From the NCBI GenBank assembly GCA_963969345.1, contig OZ017769.1, positions 9,985,725 to 10,049,724 of the forward strand: a stretch of 64,000 nt of DNA, given 5' to 3'. This document shows, one piece after another, positions 50,072 through 62,900 of this stretch (the first letter of the stretch is position 1; each line of letters opens with the position of its first letter). The notes below the pieces were generated by a model. The model made no database searches and was not told where the DNA came from. It saw only the letters and a list, made by a program, of their open reading frames with translations. Made by a program: the position numbers and the translations under genes. Origin of the DNA: Turbatrix aceti. Lineage: Eukaryota; Nematoda; Chromadorea; Rhabditida; Panagrolaimidae.

Positions 50072-50274
50072 TGTAGACGGTTGATCCAAATGACATGAAG
50101 CCCGGTTCGTTCAGTTCGTATTTATATCAAAAAAAATCTGTAAGCAATCATACAATTCCGCATATTAATTTTTTAACGCATATCAAGTAGGCTGTTTAAA
50201 AACTTAAAAACAAAATTACAGTAGTTATTTTCTTCACTGAATGCCGGGGATGTAATTTTTGTGTTGACGTGAAT

Positions 50275-50700
50275 TTATTTTTTTGAATGCCCAAAAAAGG
50301 TGTTCTTTTTTTTAATGCATGTCAAGTAGTTGGATAATAAAAAAAATTGGTACAACACTGAAATAAATTTTACAGAGAAGTTATTGCTGAATATATTGTC
50401 TTTGTGATAACGGATAAAATAAATATATAATTCCCGGCATTCGTCCCAATAATCCTTAAGAGCATACAGTTCTTCGTCACTGCAGTATGCCAGTGCACTG
50501 GCAGAGCCGATTTGAAATTGGAGGCTGTCGCCGTGAATGCGTGGACATTTGCAGTCCGGGCGCACGCCGATGAGTTTAACTTGTTTCCAATTTGTTTCTT
50601 TGGCGCTTTCTAATTCGACTGAAATGCAACACTGTAAATAAAAAGTGCATATTTATGTATGAAAACATACTGAGTTTTTGGATTTCCGCTTCAGACGAGG
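50275..50700 (-). pseudogene. Exon fragments between the inverted arms
   Basis: On the minus strand, an exon-like piece near 50,700-50,670 (SSSEAEIQKL) can be joined at a GTATGT donor to a frame starting after CATTTCAG at about 50,618 (IELESAKETNWKQVKLIG, then DCKCPRIHGDSLQFQIG). The frame then runs into the left arm and ends at about 50,275. The start and end are missing, so it looks like a captured fragment of another gene. No domain recognised. Confidence 0.35.
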
Positions 50701-51080
50701 ATTTTTTTATCAATTAAAATTTTTTTTGATTATATATTTATTTGATTCGTTATCACAAATACAGTATTTTCAGCAATAACTTCTCTGTAAAATTTATTTC
50801 AGTGTTGTACCAATTTTTTTTATTATCCAACTACGTGACATGCTTTAAAAAAGGAACACCTTTTTTGGGCATTCAAAAAAATAAATTCACGTCAACACAA
50901 AAATTACATCCCCGGCATTCAGTGAAGAAAATAACCACTGTAATTTTGTTTTTAAACAGCCTACTTGATATGCGTTAAAAAATTAATATGCGGAATTGTA
51001 TGATTGCTTACAGATTTTTTTTGATATAAATACGAACTGAACGAACCGGGCTTCATGTCATTTGGAATCAACCGTCTACA

Positions 51081-51221
51081 ATGAATTTCTACTTCGTCTT
51101 CTGTCTTCTCCTTGCTTTCATCGCTACTTCGGTTGTAGGTCGCCACCATATCCCTCATATCCCTAAATGTCATAAAGTATGTGATGATTACGGCGAACAT
51201 TGTTTGGTAATCTGTCACTAA
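51081..51221 (+). CDS. Small secreted peptide (46 aa) with CX3CX6CX3C framework
   Basis: The signal peptide MNFYFVFCLLLAFIATSVVG is nearly identical to that of the divergent gene at 50,071-49,766. The mature part is only about 26 residues: a His/Pro-rich lead (RHHIPHIPK) and the Cys module CHKVCDDYGEHCLVIC. Cysteine spacing (3, 6, 3) equals that of the neighbour although every other mature residue differs. This spacing suits an alpha-hairpin held by two disulfides (1-4, 2-3), as in hairpinin-type peptides; that is inference. The frame ends at TAA 51,219-51,221. Too short for many gene finders. Confidence 0.65.
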   Translation: MNFYFVFCLLLAFIATSVVGRHHIPHIPKCHKVCDDYGEHCLVICH

Positions 51222-51612
51222 CGCCGTAAAATCAACGACCAAGATAACGACTGTCCCTTTTTAATATTTATTTTGTGCCTCTTGATAAAAAAGCTCGCTG
51301 TTAAAAAAAACAAAAACATTTTTACGCAAAATAATAATTTGAAAGAGCTCATTTTTTCTAAAAAAACATTTTTACGAATCCAAAAATGAATTCACACAAC
51401 ACTAGTTCAACCGATCAATTCTTCGATCCTCCACGCTCTTTCGTCATTATTTATGGCTCAACTACAAAAAAAAATAAAAATAAAAACCAACAATCAACAA
51501 CCAGAGGAAAAAATCCCATTGATAAATAGTGCGTGCAAGGAAATAATATGTAGGATATTTAGTGAATTTGTCGTTCGTTTCGTCGATGGTCGTCGGTCCC
51601 TCTGTCTCCTGC

Positions 51613-54600
51613 TCACTCGACGCCGAGGATCATCTTGAGCAGAGCCATGCGGACGTACATGCCATTTTCAGCCTGACGGAAGTAGGCCGCGCGCTCGTCG
51701 GCATCGACGTCGGGATGGATCTCGTTGATGCGCGGGAGAGGGTGCATGACGATGGGAAGGTGTTTGCGCGAGTTGAGGACGTTGTAGTCCTCAACGGCCT
51801 GGTCGCGGGATTCGTTGAGGAGTTCGGGGGTCAGGATGAAGGCGTCCTTGACGCGATCGTAGTCGGCGGGATTCGTGAAGCGTTCGCGCTGGACACGGGT
51901 CATGTAGATGACGTCGACGCTGCGGATGCCGTCGGCGAGGTTCGAAAAGTGGCGTTGCTGAAAATTTTTTTTTTCAATTTTCAATTTTTTTTTTCAAAAA
52001 AAAATTCCAACCTTAACACCATCGCCGTGATAATTGACGTACTGAATAATCTCATCCGGCATCGAGAGCTCCGGAGTCGGAGCGACGTAGTGGAACGTCA
52101 TCCCCCGGTAGAGAGACAACAACTTGGCCAACGAATGCACCGTGCGACCGTGTTTGAGGTCGCCGACCATCGCGATCGTCAAATTGTTGATCGTCGACAG
52201 CTCGGAGCGGATCGTGTACAAATCGAGCAGGGCCTGGGTCGGGTGCTGTCCGGTGCCGTCGCCAGCGTTGATAACAGGCTTCCGGGCGACGGCAGCTGCG
52301 CGCTGGGCTGCTCCGACCTCGGGGTGGCGGAGGATGATGACGTCAGCGTAGCCGTCCATCATGGTGACCGTATCCTCGAGGGATTCGCCCTTCTTCACGG
52401 ACGATGAAGTCGCGTCGAGGTTGACAACGCGGCCACCCAGGCGGTTCATTGCGAAATCAAAAGAGCAGCGAGTTCGTGTCGAGACCTCGTAGAACATTAG
52501 GGCAGCGGCGTATTTCTAAAAAAACAGAAAAATTGTCAATGTTTGTTCAAAACAAGAAAAATTATAGTATCAAAACATTTTTTATCGTAAAATCAGAAAT
52601 AAAAACAAAAGTAACATGAAAACGCTAAATTACAGTAACTCCGATAACACCCAAAAAGTATCAAAAAAAGAAAAATGCCGTAACAAAAAGTAACTTTTCA
52701 TCTTTTTCAACTTTCGTACAACTTTTTCAATTTTCATGTTATTTTTGTTTTTTAATTTTTTTCGCGCTTTTTCGCCATTTTTAACCCAAAACTCCATTTT
52801 TTCTCCCAAAACTCACCGAAAGAATGTTATTATCATTCTTCTGCTCCACAGCTACCCTGCAGTTGTCGGCTTCCTCGAGAATCAGGTGAACAGTCGTCTT
52901 GTTGAGACTCTCAACTTCGAGAAGATTCTTTCCGTAGAGCGGATTCTTGTCGGGTGACTCAGATCTCAGCGGCGTGTGAATAGGCGTGCCATCCGTTGAC
53001 ATAAGATCATTGGACGAGTCCCGAGACTTTAGACCGTTCGTCGTCGAGTGCGTCGACGAGTCGAGGGTGTCGTGGCCGTTGCCGATGAGTTCGCCGGTCA
53101 TTCCGGCTACCGACGCCTTTTTGTGCGCCGATTTCTGCCAGAGACGAACGTTTTGCCCGAATCCGGGGTTCGCGATGAATTTTCCGTCTACGTAGACTTC
53201 TTCGCCTCGGATGACGACATTTCGGACGCGTCCGGTGACCTTCATGCCTGCGTAGGGCGTCCAGCCGGCCTTGGATTCACCTCCGTCTTCGGGGATCCTC
53301 CATTCTTCGTCCAGAGCGACCTGAAATCCATTGAAACGTCTTCAAAACCACAATTCACGCCAACTGACCTCAACGTAGGTGTCCGGCTGCTCGGGAAGGT
53401 CAAAGATCTTCCTCGGATTGACGTAGAGCTTGTCCTGGAGCTGTTTGAGGGTCAGACGACGCTCCTTGACAAAAGTCAGGAGGATAGGCAGCATGTACTC
53501 GACGCCGGGGAAGCCAGGAGTGCCCTTACGCTTCTCCTCGATCGTGTGGGGGGCGTGGTCGGTGGCGAAGCAGTCGATGTAGTCAATGTTCTCCCAGAGC
53601 GCCTGAACGTCGACTTCGGAGGCGAGACGGGGTCGGACTTCGCGGAAGCCCTGGTTGAGCTGGCTGGGCGTCAGGAGGAGGTGGTGGGGACAGACTTCGC
53701 AGGTCACCTTCCAGCCGGATTCCTTGGCTCGGCGGATGAGTTGGATTTCTTCGGCGGTCGAAATGTGGCAGATGTGGACTAAAAATATTTATATAATTTT
53801 TTCGAAAATTTTTCATTAAAATATTTTTATCTGTCTTCAAATTTTTTTTCACTAAAAATATTCTTTTTTTTTTACTTTTTTCAAAAAATATTCACAAAAA
53901 CATTTTTTTCTGTTTTTTTAAAAATTTGTCACAAAAAAAATTTTTTTTTTTAAATATTTTACTAAAAATACTTTTTTCTATTTTTCGAAAAATTAAAAAA
54001 AATGTATTTTGCAAAATTAGAAACAAAAATTTTCAGTATAACTGATTTTAATTTGTAATTTTTTTTCACAAACAATATTTGTTTTTTTTTTAATTTTCAC
54101 CTGAAATATTTTTGTTTACTTTTTCAAAAACTTTTCACCAAAAATATTTTTTTCTACTTTTTCAAAAATTTTTCATTTTTAATACTTTTTTTTCAAATTT
54201 TTTTTCCACTCACCATGTCGATTGGTCAACTGCGCAACCGTCAACACGGCTGCCAGGGTCTGCTTCTCCGCATGGCACACAATCGGTCGATTTGTCGGAA
54301 ACTGCCGGAAGTGTTTTTCCCAATCCGCGATATTCGGCATCTGGAGAGTGGCAAACGTCTCGTTGAGGTACATTTTCATGCCCGCAACGACTCCCGCCAT
54401 CTGCGCGGCTTCCGCGTGATTGGTCGGCGTCGCCCCGACAAAGAGGGCGTAATCCGTGAGTGCCTGTTTCGACGCTAGGGCTTCTACGACCTCGTAGGTA
54501 TCCTTGGTCGTCAGCGGCGGCGAAGTATTCGGCATCGCGAGCACCATGGTCACGCCTCCAGCAATCGCGGCCCTCGTGCCGGTCGTCCACGTCTCCTTGT

Positions 54601-57600
54601 GCTCTCCACCTGGCTCACGCAGGTGCACGTGGATATCGATGAAGCCAGGGAACCTCTTGAGTTGTTTGAAGGATATGGAATCCAGTTGAGAGTGGAAAAG
54701 TGGATAGGACTTGTCGGAGCGCATCTTCATCGCCTGTAGAGCCTTGACAAAGTGCTTGGCACACTTGACGTCCGTCAGGAGAGGAATGCCATTGTCGACT
54801 GCCATTCGACGGGTTTTATACCCATGGGTACGGTAGGCCGAGACGCGGTACGCTCCTGAGCCGCGAATAGGCAAATTTATTACCAGGTGGAAATCCTTGT
54901 TCTCGACGTAGTCCGCAACCGTTTTCGCAGCAGCCGAAGTCTTTGCCGAGGACGTCGTGCCGGAGTTTTCGCCTCCTCCGCCCTCCTCGAAGGGCCAGTC
55001 GACGGTCTTGACGGCCAGGCCGTGGGAATTGTAGTAATCAGCCGTGCCCTTGGACGCAAAAAGGTCGAATCCCATGTCGATGAGCGCGACGACAGCGTTG
55101 AACATTTCCTTCTTCGTTGAAACGCCGCCAAACGAGAGGAATACGTTCTTTTTCGGAATCGTGAATCCAGTCGCCAGGAGACCCTTGAGGTAGGCGTCCA
55201 GGTGATCTCGGCCGAAGCAGGCAACCTCACCTGTCGACACCATCTCGACTCCCTGGATGACGTCAGCTCCAGCGAGTCTCGGAAAACTGAATTGAGGAAC
55301 TTTGACGCCAAATCTCTGCTCTCCGGATTCAGACTTCTTCCGCCAGAACATGATATCCTCGGGGGCCTTTAGGGGACGATCCATCATGATTCTCGTCGCG
55401 GCGGCGACAAAGTCAAAGTCCAGCGTCTTGGAGACGAAGGGGAACGATCTCGAGGCCCGGAGGTTGCACTCGATGACGTAGAGCTCCTCCTGCTTGGCAA
55501 TGAGCTGCATGTTGAACGGGCCGTGGACCTTCAACTTCTCAGCGATCGTCTCCGTGATAAACTTGATCTTCTTGATGGTCTGCTTGGTGAGATCAAAAGG
55601 CGGGCAGACGAGGGTCGCGTCGCCCGAATGGATGCCAGCGTTTTCAATGTGCTCGCAGATGGCCATGGCAACGACCCGGCCTTTGTCGGCGACGGCATCC
55701 ACGTCGATTTCCTTGGCGTCCTTGATGAACTGGGACACGACAACCGGGTGTTCCTTGGCAACGACGGTGGCTTCGCCGAGGAAGGATTTGAGGTCGTCTT
55801 CGTTGTGCGCGACGTTCATCGCAGCGCCTGAGAGGACGTAAGAAGGGCGAATGAGGCACGGATATCCGACCTCCGCGCAGAAAGCCTGGATCTCGGCGAG
55901 TTCTTCGGCCCGCTTCCATCGAGGCTGCTTGATGACGCCTTTGAGGTCGTCGAGCATGCGACTGAACTTGTACCGATCCTCTGCGCCGTCAATATCGACT
56001 GGTTTCGTGCCAAAGATGTTGATTGGGATGTCAAACTTGGCTCGCATCAGCGACATGGCAATGTTGTTCGGAGCCTGGCCACCAAAGGCGAGGATGAGGC
56101 CGCGCGGTTGCTCGAATTCGTAGATTGAACCGACTGACTGAAAAAGATTGTTCGATGTCAAAAATGTTCCAAAAGTAGGCAAAACGCACCTCAATGCTGA
56201 TCTCCTCAAAGTAAAGCCGATCACAGGTATCGTAATCGGTGGAAACGGTTTCTGGATTGCAGTTGATCATGATCGTCTTGTAGTCGAGCTTTTTCAGCTC
56301 CTTGACGCAACCGACGCAGCAAGCATCGAATTCGACCGATGAACCGATACGGTACACACCTGAGCCGAGAACAGCGACGCTGTTTTTCTGAAAAAAAACG
56401 ATAAAATCAGAATTAATCGTAAGAAGTTGCAAAAATTGAATTAAAAACAATTGAAGTCAAAAAAAGTAACAAAAAATGCAAAGTTACAGTATCCAAGTAA
56501 CGTTTCGGAAGTAACGTTTTTTTTTAGTTTTAACGTTACTTTTTCCCTTATTTTTCTTTTATTTCCAAAAAAAAACAGTCGTTTTACGTCATTTTTGAAT
56601 TTTCATTTTTTGTCCAAAATCTGTTCTTTTAAGTAAATTTTTAGAGCACAAATTGTATTTTTTGCCCCCCAACCCTAAAAAACCAACCGTATTGGGCGCA
56701 ATATCGTGCTCACAGCCGTTGTACGTCAGATACAGGTAATTCGTGACAGCAGGCCACTCTGCAGCGACCGTATCAATCTGCTTGACGTACGGCTTGATAC
56801 CGTAATTCTTTCGAATCTGCCTGACATTCTGCTCTGCAGCCTTGATCGTCCGCGCAATCTGGAAATCCGCAAAGCCAGCTTGCTTCGCCTCGTGCAGGAG
56901 CGAAGCCGGCAGGTCTGGCAGCCTGCCTTTGTACTCGTAGATGCGTTTGTAGATCTCGGTGATGTTTCGCATACGGTTGAGGAAAAACTTGTCAATCGAC
57001 GTGTAGGCATGAATTTCGTCGACCGAGTACTGTCCGGAGTAGAGAGCGCCTGCAATCGCGAACATTCTCTTGTCCGTCGGATTGATGAAGATGTCAGGCG
57101 TCGTTTCCTTGATGATGAACGGCGTGAAGCCTTCGTAGTGGTCGTCAACCATACGGAAAGCCTTCTGGAAGGCCTCTTCGAAGCACCGACCGATGCCCAT
57201 GACTTCGCCGACCGATTTCATCGAGGATCCGATCTGAAAACGGGATTTTTCTTTTCAAAAATCCATTTTTGACCAAAAAATCTACCTTGGTAGAAACACG
57301 AGCGAATTTCGAGAGATCCCATCGCGGCATTTTCACCACGCAGTAGTCGAGGGATGGCTCGAAGCACGCGGTCGTCTTCTGGGTCACCTGGTTGCGGAGG
57401 CTTGGGAGGGACTTGTTCAGGGCCAGGTTGGCGGCGATGAAGGCGAGCGGATAGCCGGTAGCCTTTGAGGCCAGGGCGGACGAACGGGAGAGTCGGGCAT
57501 TGACTTCGATGATGTAGTACTGAAAATTGGAAAGTTTTAGGTCAAAATTGGCACATATTTGCGATTTTAGGCCAAAAATCCCAAAAATCTAAATTTAGAA

Positions 57601-60399
57601 AATTGTTTGATTTTTAGGCCAAAATCAAATAAATTAAAAAAAAATTTCAAAAATTTTTAAAAGTTTAAAGAAATTGGCTAAAAACATGTTTTTAGGAAAA
57701 AACACAAAAATGAAAAATTTCGAATCAAAAATAATGTAAAAATTTTTTTGTTTAAAATTTCAAAACCTCGTTTTTTACAATTTTTGTTCATTTCCCCCAA
57801 AATTACGTTCTTTTCACCCCCAAACCCCAACCAACCTCCAACTTCTCTGGATGAAGTGCGTACTGAATGTTGCACTCTCCAATGACGCCAAAGTGCCGGA
57901 TAACTTTGATTGCCGTCTCGCGAAGCGCGTTGTACTCGATATCGTTGAGCGTCTGCGATGGCGCAACGACCACGCTGTCGCCCGTATGAATGCCGACTGG
58001 ATCCACATTTTCCATGTTACAAACCGTAATGCAGTTATCATAGGCGTCCCTGACGACTTCGTATTCGACTTCTTTGAATCCGCGAAGCGACTTGTCGACG
58101 AGGACCTGGTTGGAGTGGGCTAGGGCCTTCTGCGCGAGGACCTGGAGCTCCGCGCGATTCGCCGCGAAGCCGGAGCCCAGTCCACCGAGGGCGAAAGCCG
58201 CTCGGACCAGCACGGGATAGCCAATGTCCTCGGCGGCGGCGATGGCAGCCTCGATCGTCGTTGCCGCCCGGGACGGGGCTACCTGTTCGCCGATCTTTGC
58301 AATTTCATCGTTGAAGAGTTCGCGATCCTCGGTCGTGATGATCGTCTCGATGGGCGTGCCGAGGACCTGAACACCGTAGTGCTCGAAGATGCCGTCTCGA
58401 TGGAGGTCAACCGCGCAGTTGAGAGCGGTCTGACCGCCAAAAGTGCATAGAATACCGGTCGGGCGTTCTTTTTTGATGACTTCGATGACGTAATCCTTCG
58501 TGATCGGCAGAAAGTAGGTCTGATCCGCGAAGCCCTTGGACGTCTGCACGGTCGCGACGTTCGGATTGATGAGAATCGTCCGGATGCCGAGATTTCGGCA
58601 CGCAAGGATCGCCTGGGCACCGGAATAGTCAAATTCGCCTGCTTGGCCGATGGTGAGGCCTCCGCTGCCGAGGATGAGCACCTTTCGCTGGGTTGAAAGA
58701 TTGTACGTCGACGTGTAGTGCAGTTTTTCGGTTATCATGTTCCGGACGCTACAAAAAAATCCATTTTTAATCAGAAATCTAAAAAAAAATTTAAGACTCA
58801 CCAAAACTTTTCACTTTTCTTGTGCCGGGTAACAGCATTCACAAAAATGTCAAACAGAATTTCCATGTCCGTAGGTCCAGCGCGATGCTCTGGATGGAAC
58901 TGAACAGAGAAAAACGGAGCTTCAGCGTGACAGATGCCCTCGTTGGTTTCGTCATTTTCGTTTCGGAAGAGTTCGATCCAGGCAGAGGGGAGAGAGGCTT
59001 CGTTGACGGCAAAACCATGATTCTGAGACGTGATGAAGCATCGACCGGTGTCCGTGTGAGTGCAGGGCTGGTTATGACCGCGATTACCGTACCTAAAGTT
59101 TTAAAAGTAAAAAAATGAAAAAAAAAGACTCAAAAAGTAACTTTTTATTTTGATAAAATGTTCGTTTCGGAACCATGAGTTACGATGAAAAACGTTATTT
59201 TGGACAAATTTTACTTTTTAACGACTAATTCACCGTTTGCGATCACACTTTTTCAATTTTTAACATTTAAAGATTCTCAAAAACCTACGGTAGTTTGTAG
59301 GTCTTTGCTCCGATAGCCTTGGCCAACAGCTGATGACCAAGACAAATGCCAAAGACAGGCTTGGCATTCTTCGCGTCGACGACGTTGGCAATGCGTCGAA
59401 TGAGATCCGAGCACATCGATGGATCACCTGGACCGTTGGACAGGAATAGGCCATCGTATTCCGCCACAACCTGCGGTGAATCGATGGCGTAATTGTACGG
59501 GACGACGGTGACACTGACGCCGCGTTTGACGAGGCATCTGATCTGGTTAAATTTGATACCGCAGTCAACAGCAAGGATCTTGAGCTTGCCTTTGCCGTAT
59601 GTTGTGGGTTTCTGTAAATTTTACAATTTTTTTGGATTTTGTTATATTTTTAAGAAAATACGATTTTTTGTGAAAATTTTGCTACAAATACAGTATCCAA
59701 AGCCTCGAGAAGTGAAAATCAAGCAAAATAAGTCGCAAAAAAACTAAAAAAAAATGGTTCTAACACGAAAATGTGAATTTTCGTAGCGGAACCAAAATTT
59801 ACATTATTTTTGTAAAAATCAGTGTTTTTCGTTTACAAGTTCTTTTTTCCGCTTTTTCTTGTTTCAACCCCCCGTTTTTTGTATCAACTCACCTGACACG
59901 ACACCGCCTGAACCAAATTCGCCTTGTTGATGTCAACAAATTTGTACCCGGCTTCCGTGTCGCCTTCGATGACCAATTTAGCCTTCATCGATCCGCGCTC
60001 CCGGATTCTCTTGGTCAGAGCCCTCGTATCGATGCCAGCGATGATCGGAACGCCCTGCTCTTTGAGCCACGCGTTGAGCGACTTGACCGCATCGCCATGA
60101 CAGTGCTCGCCTTCGGGGGTGAGGCGATCGACGATGAGCGCAGCAGGCCAGACCTTTGTTGACTCAAAATTCAACGGGAGACCGTATTCATCGAGTGTAC
60201 TGTCATCGGGTACACCGTAGTTGCCGATAAGGGGATACGTAAGCGTAAGGAATTGTTTGTGATACGAGGGATCCGTGAGTGCTTCACAGTACCCGACCAT
60301 ACCCGTCTGGAAGATAACCTCTCCGACAGCAGACTTGGCTGCACCATGGAGGCTGCCAACGAAAGAGGTGCCATCTTCGAGGACAAGTTTGGCTGTCAT
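51613..60399 (-). CDS. pyr-1: CAD: carbamoyl-phosphate synthetase 2 / aspartate transcarbamylase / dihydroorotase
   Basis: Twelve coding exons on the minus strand join in frame: 60,399-59,893; 59,611-59,289; 59,092-58,802; 58,748-57,836; 57,519-57,286; 57,233-56,688; 56,387-56,190; 56,137-54,214; 53,778-53,369; 53,320-52,817; 52,515-52,012; 51,957-51,613. They give 2,232 residues, against about 2,225 in vertebrates. Domains in order: glutaminase (about 1-370; FGICLGHQ with the catalytic Cys, QFHPEH), CPSase A and B (about 390-1480; [34 protein letters not shown]), dihydroorotase (about 1485-1820; [17 protein letters not shown]) and transcarbamylase (about 1905-2232; [21 protein letters not shown]). 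It catalyses the first three steps of UMP synthesis in the cytosol. All key residues are present. The upstream in-frame ATG at 60,429 is less likely than the [10 protein letters not shown] start. Confidence 0.98.
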
Positions 60400-60479
60400 T
60401 TCTTCAAAAGCAGAGGATGGTGAGTGCATTCGAGTTCGATGGGCTCATGTAAGGATTGCAAATCCTGACGTCGCAACAA

Positions 60480-60500
60480 TCTGAAACAAAAAACAACTGT
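60480..60500 (-). promoter_or_regulatory. Splice acceptor upstream of the CAD start
   Basis: On the minus strand TTTTTTGTTTCAG precedes ATTGTTGCGACG about 80 bases before the CAD ATG. It is either a trans-splice (spliced leader) site or the end of a 5'UTR intron. Confidence 0.55.
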
Positions 60501-60954
60501 TTTTGCGTTTATCCATTAAAATGAGGAAAAATCAAGAAAACAGCGGAAAGGGTTCAAAAAAGACGTTTCAAGACCAAAATCAGTCAAAAGTAATAAAAAC
60601 TGAAGGAAGAAAAAAAATGTCGCAGTGAACGTTATCTTTTTATCTGCACGCAACCTGCAAGAGGTAACAAAAGTTGTTGTACATTATTTTGTATTCACAG
60701 ACAACAATAGGCATTTTTTTCACTGATTGTATTCCCCGTGGTTATTGCGAGCAAACGTGAATAATTCATGGACCTCCCTCTTCCTTTCTTGTTGTCGGAA
60801 TGAATAACTTTTGGTTTTGATAAAAAAAACATTTTTTATTTACAAAAATTGAATAGCATCGTTTCCGATGGTCCCATGGGAGATTACATATTGCAAGACC
60901 AGATTACAGATTACTGTAGACATTTTTGTAAAAATATTTGTAAACATGAGATAA

Positions 60955-61002
60955 AAATATTATAGGATAAAAAATTGCGATCGTTTTTATCCTATAATAT
61001 TT
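60955..61002. repeat. Perfect 19-bp hairpin
   Basis: AAATATTATAGGATAAAAA (60,955-60,973) and its exact inverse (60,984-61,002) surround a 10-base loop ATTGCGATCG. Confidence 0.8.
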
Positions 61003-61241
61003 CGTGCAGTATTTTCAATTACGATATAGAAAAACGTAACTGCTTACAAAATTTTCTTTTTTTTGATTTAAAAAAAATTGAAATCTAACGTATCTATGGT
61101 AAAAAAATAAACACGGCGTTATGAATGCAAAAGTAAGTAAAGTAAGTAAGATCCTATTGCAAACTTTTATGGACAGAATTAATGTAAGTGGATGGAAACA
61201 AGATAAGAACAATATGCAAAAAATTGTTATCCTGGTGCCTT

Positions 61242-61271
61242 GGAAAACAGGCGTTGGAAAGCCTGTTTTCC
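61242..61271. repeat. Perfect 11-bp GC-rich hairpin
   Basis: GGAAAACAGGC and GCCTGTTTTCC surround the 8-base loop GTTGGAAA. No poly-T follows, so a Pol III terminator is not implied. Confidence 0.7.
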
Positions 61272-62873
61272 CCGTTACGATAGTTGGTAATTTTATTTAT
61301 CTGTCGGCGAGGGTAGGTGGATGACAAGGGCGATGGGGTGTGAAAGTTCCGATCAGGTGGGGATCATTGAAAACAAACGACAACGATTTCCTTCGACCAA
61401 CAAAAAATGAAAATTTTAAAACTTGTTGATTTTTCAGTTTAAAAAAAAATACAAACATCAAAACCATTGCAAAAAAAAATTTTGACATAAAAAATGCACG
61501 TTTTTTTCACGTCAGACACAAACCACCGATCGCGACCGGTGCATGCCTGGGCTACACGACAGACGACAAAAAAACCAGAGTGCAGGCAATCTATCAAAAT
61601 AATCACTAAATAAAATTACACAACATACGGAAGCTACGGGGAAAGGTTTGTGTCCTTATCAGTCTGTCTGCTGTTGCGTGCAAAGGACATGTCATCTGCG
61701 TGGACGCCACAAAAAATATAAGTTCACGGTCACCACGTAAAAAAAGGAGGATAACCCTCGGCCTTCGGTGTTCATCATCCCACTTGCGTTCGTTCACAAT
61801 GGGAAATCCCCCCTGACTATGCTCTACTTTGCTACTGCTGCTGTCGCCTGTTTACGAAGCAGCAGTAGCAGGACGCCGCACAATGACTAAGCCGGTTCAC
61901 GTGTTCGTTCGTTTGCTCCCCCTTGGTTCAAAAAATTGTTGTTTATAGTCAACATGCTTTTTTTTAGACTCATTTATTCTGTGGAAAACACCCTTTGGCG
62001 ACAAAAAACTGCTGACATTTGTAAAAAGTGTTCGCTTGCGTTCGGAATGTTATATTTGGCAAACTCAGTCAAAAAACATGAAAAAGAGAGAAATTTTGTA
62101 TTTGGAAAAAAAGCTATGTAAAACAAAAGGACAAGAGGAAGAAATTCAAAGTCAATACGGCAGACTACTTTTCCGGACATGCATCTGTGTCAACTGACAG
62201 ACACATCTACACAAATCATGAGGCTACAAATGTTTGGGGTTCCCAATCAACAATGTGCTATACAAAATTTTTTGAATTTTTGAACACATTTTTCAGTCCA
62301 AAAAAACGGTAAACTAGATTTGGTCCAGCCCAAAAGGTCTGACTTGATTGGTGTTCAAAAAAAATTGATTTCTATAAGAAGTCTCGGTTCCAACGCATTT
62401 CACAAAAAAAATAACAAATCAAGAACATCATTGCACCAAATCACCTGTCTGGGGCGTAGATCAGTTCACCTTTCCTTTCCTACCCCCTCAAGCTATTCGC
62501 CCTCTGCAAAACACGATAACAGTGCATAGACATGGTACTCTGACCTGTCCCCTACCTATCTGCATTCCCTGTTTTTTTCGACAGTTAATCAGCGAATAAA
62601 TAAATAAATCAGGAAGCCAAAAAACAAACCCATTTCCAGAACATTCCGGGATGGTCTATTTTTTTTAATTTGGTGATTTATTTATTTACTATTATATTTT
62701 CATCGATCAATCAAAAGAATTATTTTTAGCTTGTTATCCCCGAATTTACTACGTATTCACCTGGGAACAACAGAAAAGTCAGAATTCATTTTATTATTTA
62801 TTTTTCCGTTTTCTACTAAACTAAACAGAAAAAAAGACTGATGTCATGCGTCTTTTTTTTATATTTTTTCCGC

Positions 62874-62900
62874 GTCTGACGAATTTGAAATTCGTCAGAC
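62874..62900. repeat. Perfect 12-bp hairpin with 3-base loop
   Basis: GTCTGACGAATT, loop TGA, AATTCGTCAGAC. A tight palindrome of this length is unlikely by chance. It may be a small-RNA hairpin or a protein-binding palindrome. Confidence 0.7.

Larger units (their letters stand above)
49700..51265. repeat. Head-to-head inverted duplication (two peptide genes with shared upstream arms)
   Basis: The left arm (about 49,700-50,420) and the right arm (about 50,735-51,265) are inverted copies. Very similar blocks include CCCGGTTCGTTCAGTTCGTA (50,101) with its inverse at 51,030-51,050, ATGCCGGGGATGTAATTTTT (50,241) with its inverse at 50,895-50,925, and the signal-peptide exons. The similarity resumes in the 3' flanks (GTAAAATCAAC near 51,227 and its inverse near 49,765). 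The mature-peptide regions between do not match. A centre of about 300 bp separates the arms. Confidence 0.85.

Noticed and set aside
49532..50098. 188-codon + strand frame with repeated Ser/Ile/Phe
   Set aside because: It is the reverse of the Gly/Asn repeat gene; the signal peptide and Cys module support the minus-strand reading.
53048..53782. Long + strand open frame (244 codons) opposite CAD
   Set aside because: It is antisense to dihydroorotase exons that match the family perfectly; GC-rich codons create open frames on the other strand.
56706..57272. Open frames on the + strand (188 codons) opposite CAD
   Set aside because: Shadow of the CPSase exon 56,688-57,233, which has strong family similarity.
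61121..61324. 67-codon frame between CAD and the right edge
   Set aside because: No domain, no signal peptide, and it spans the hairpin at 61,242; chance is more likely.
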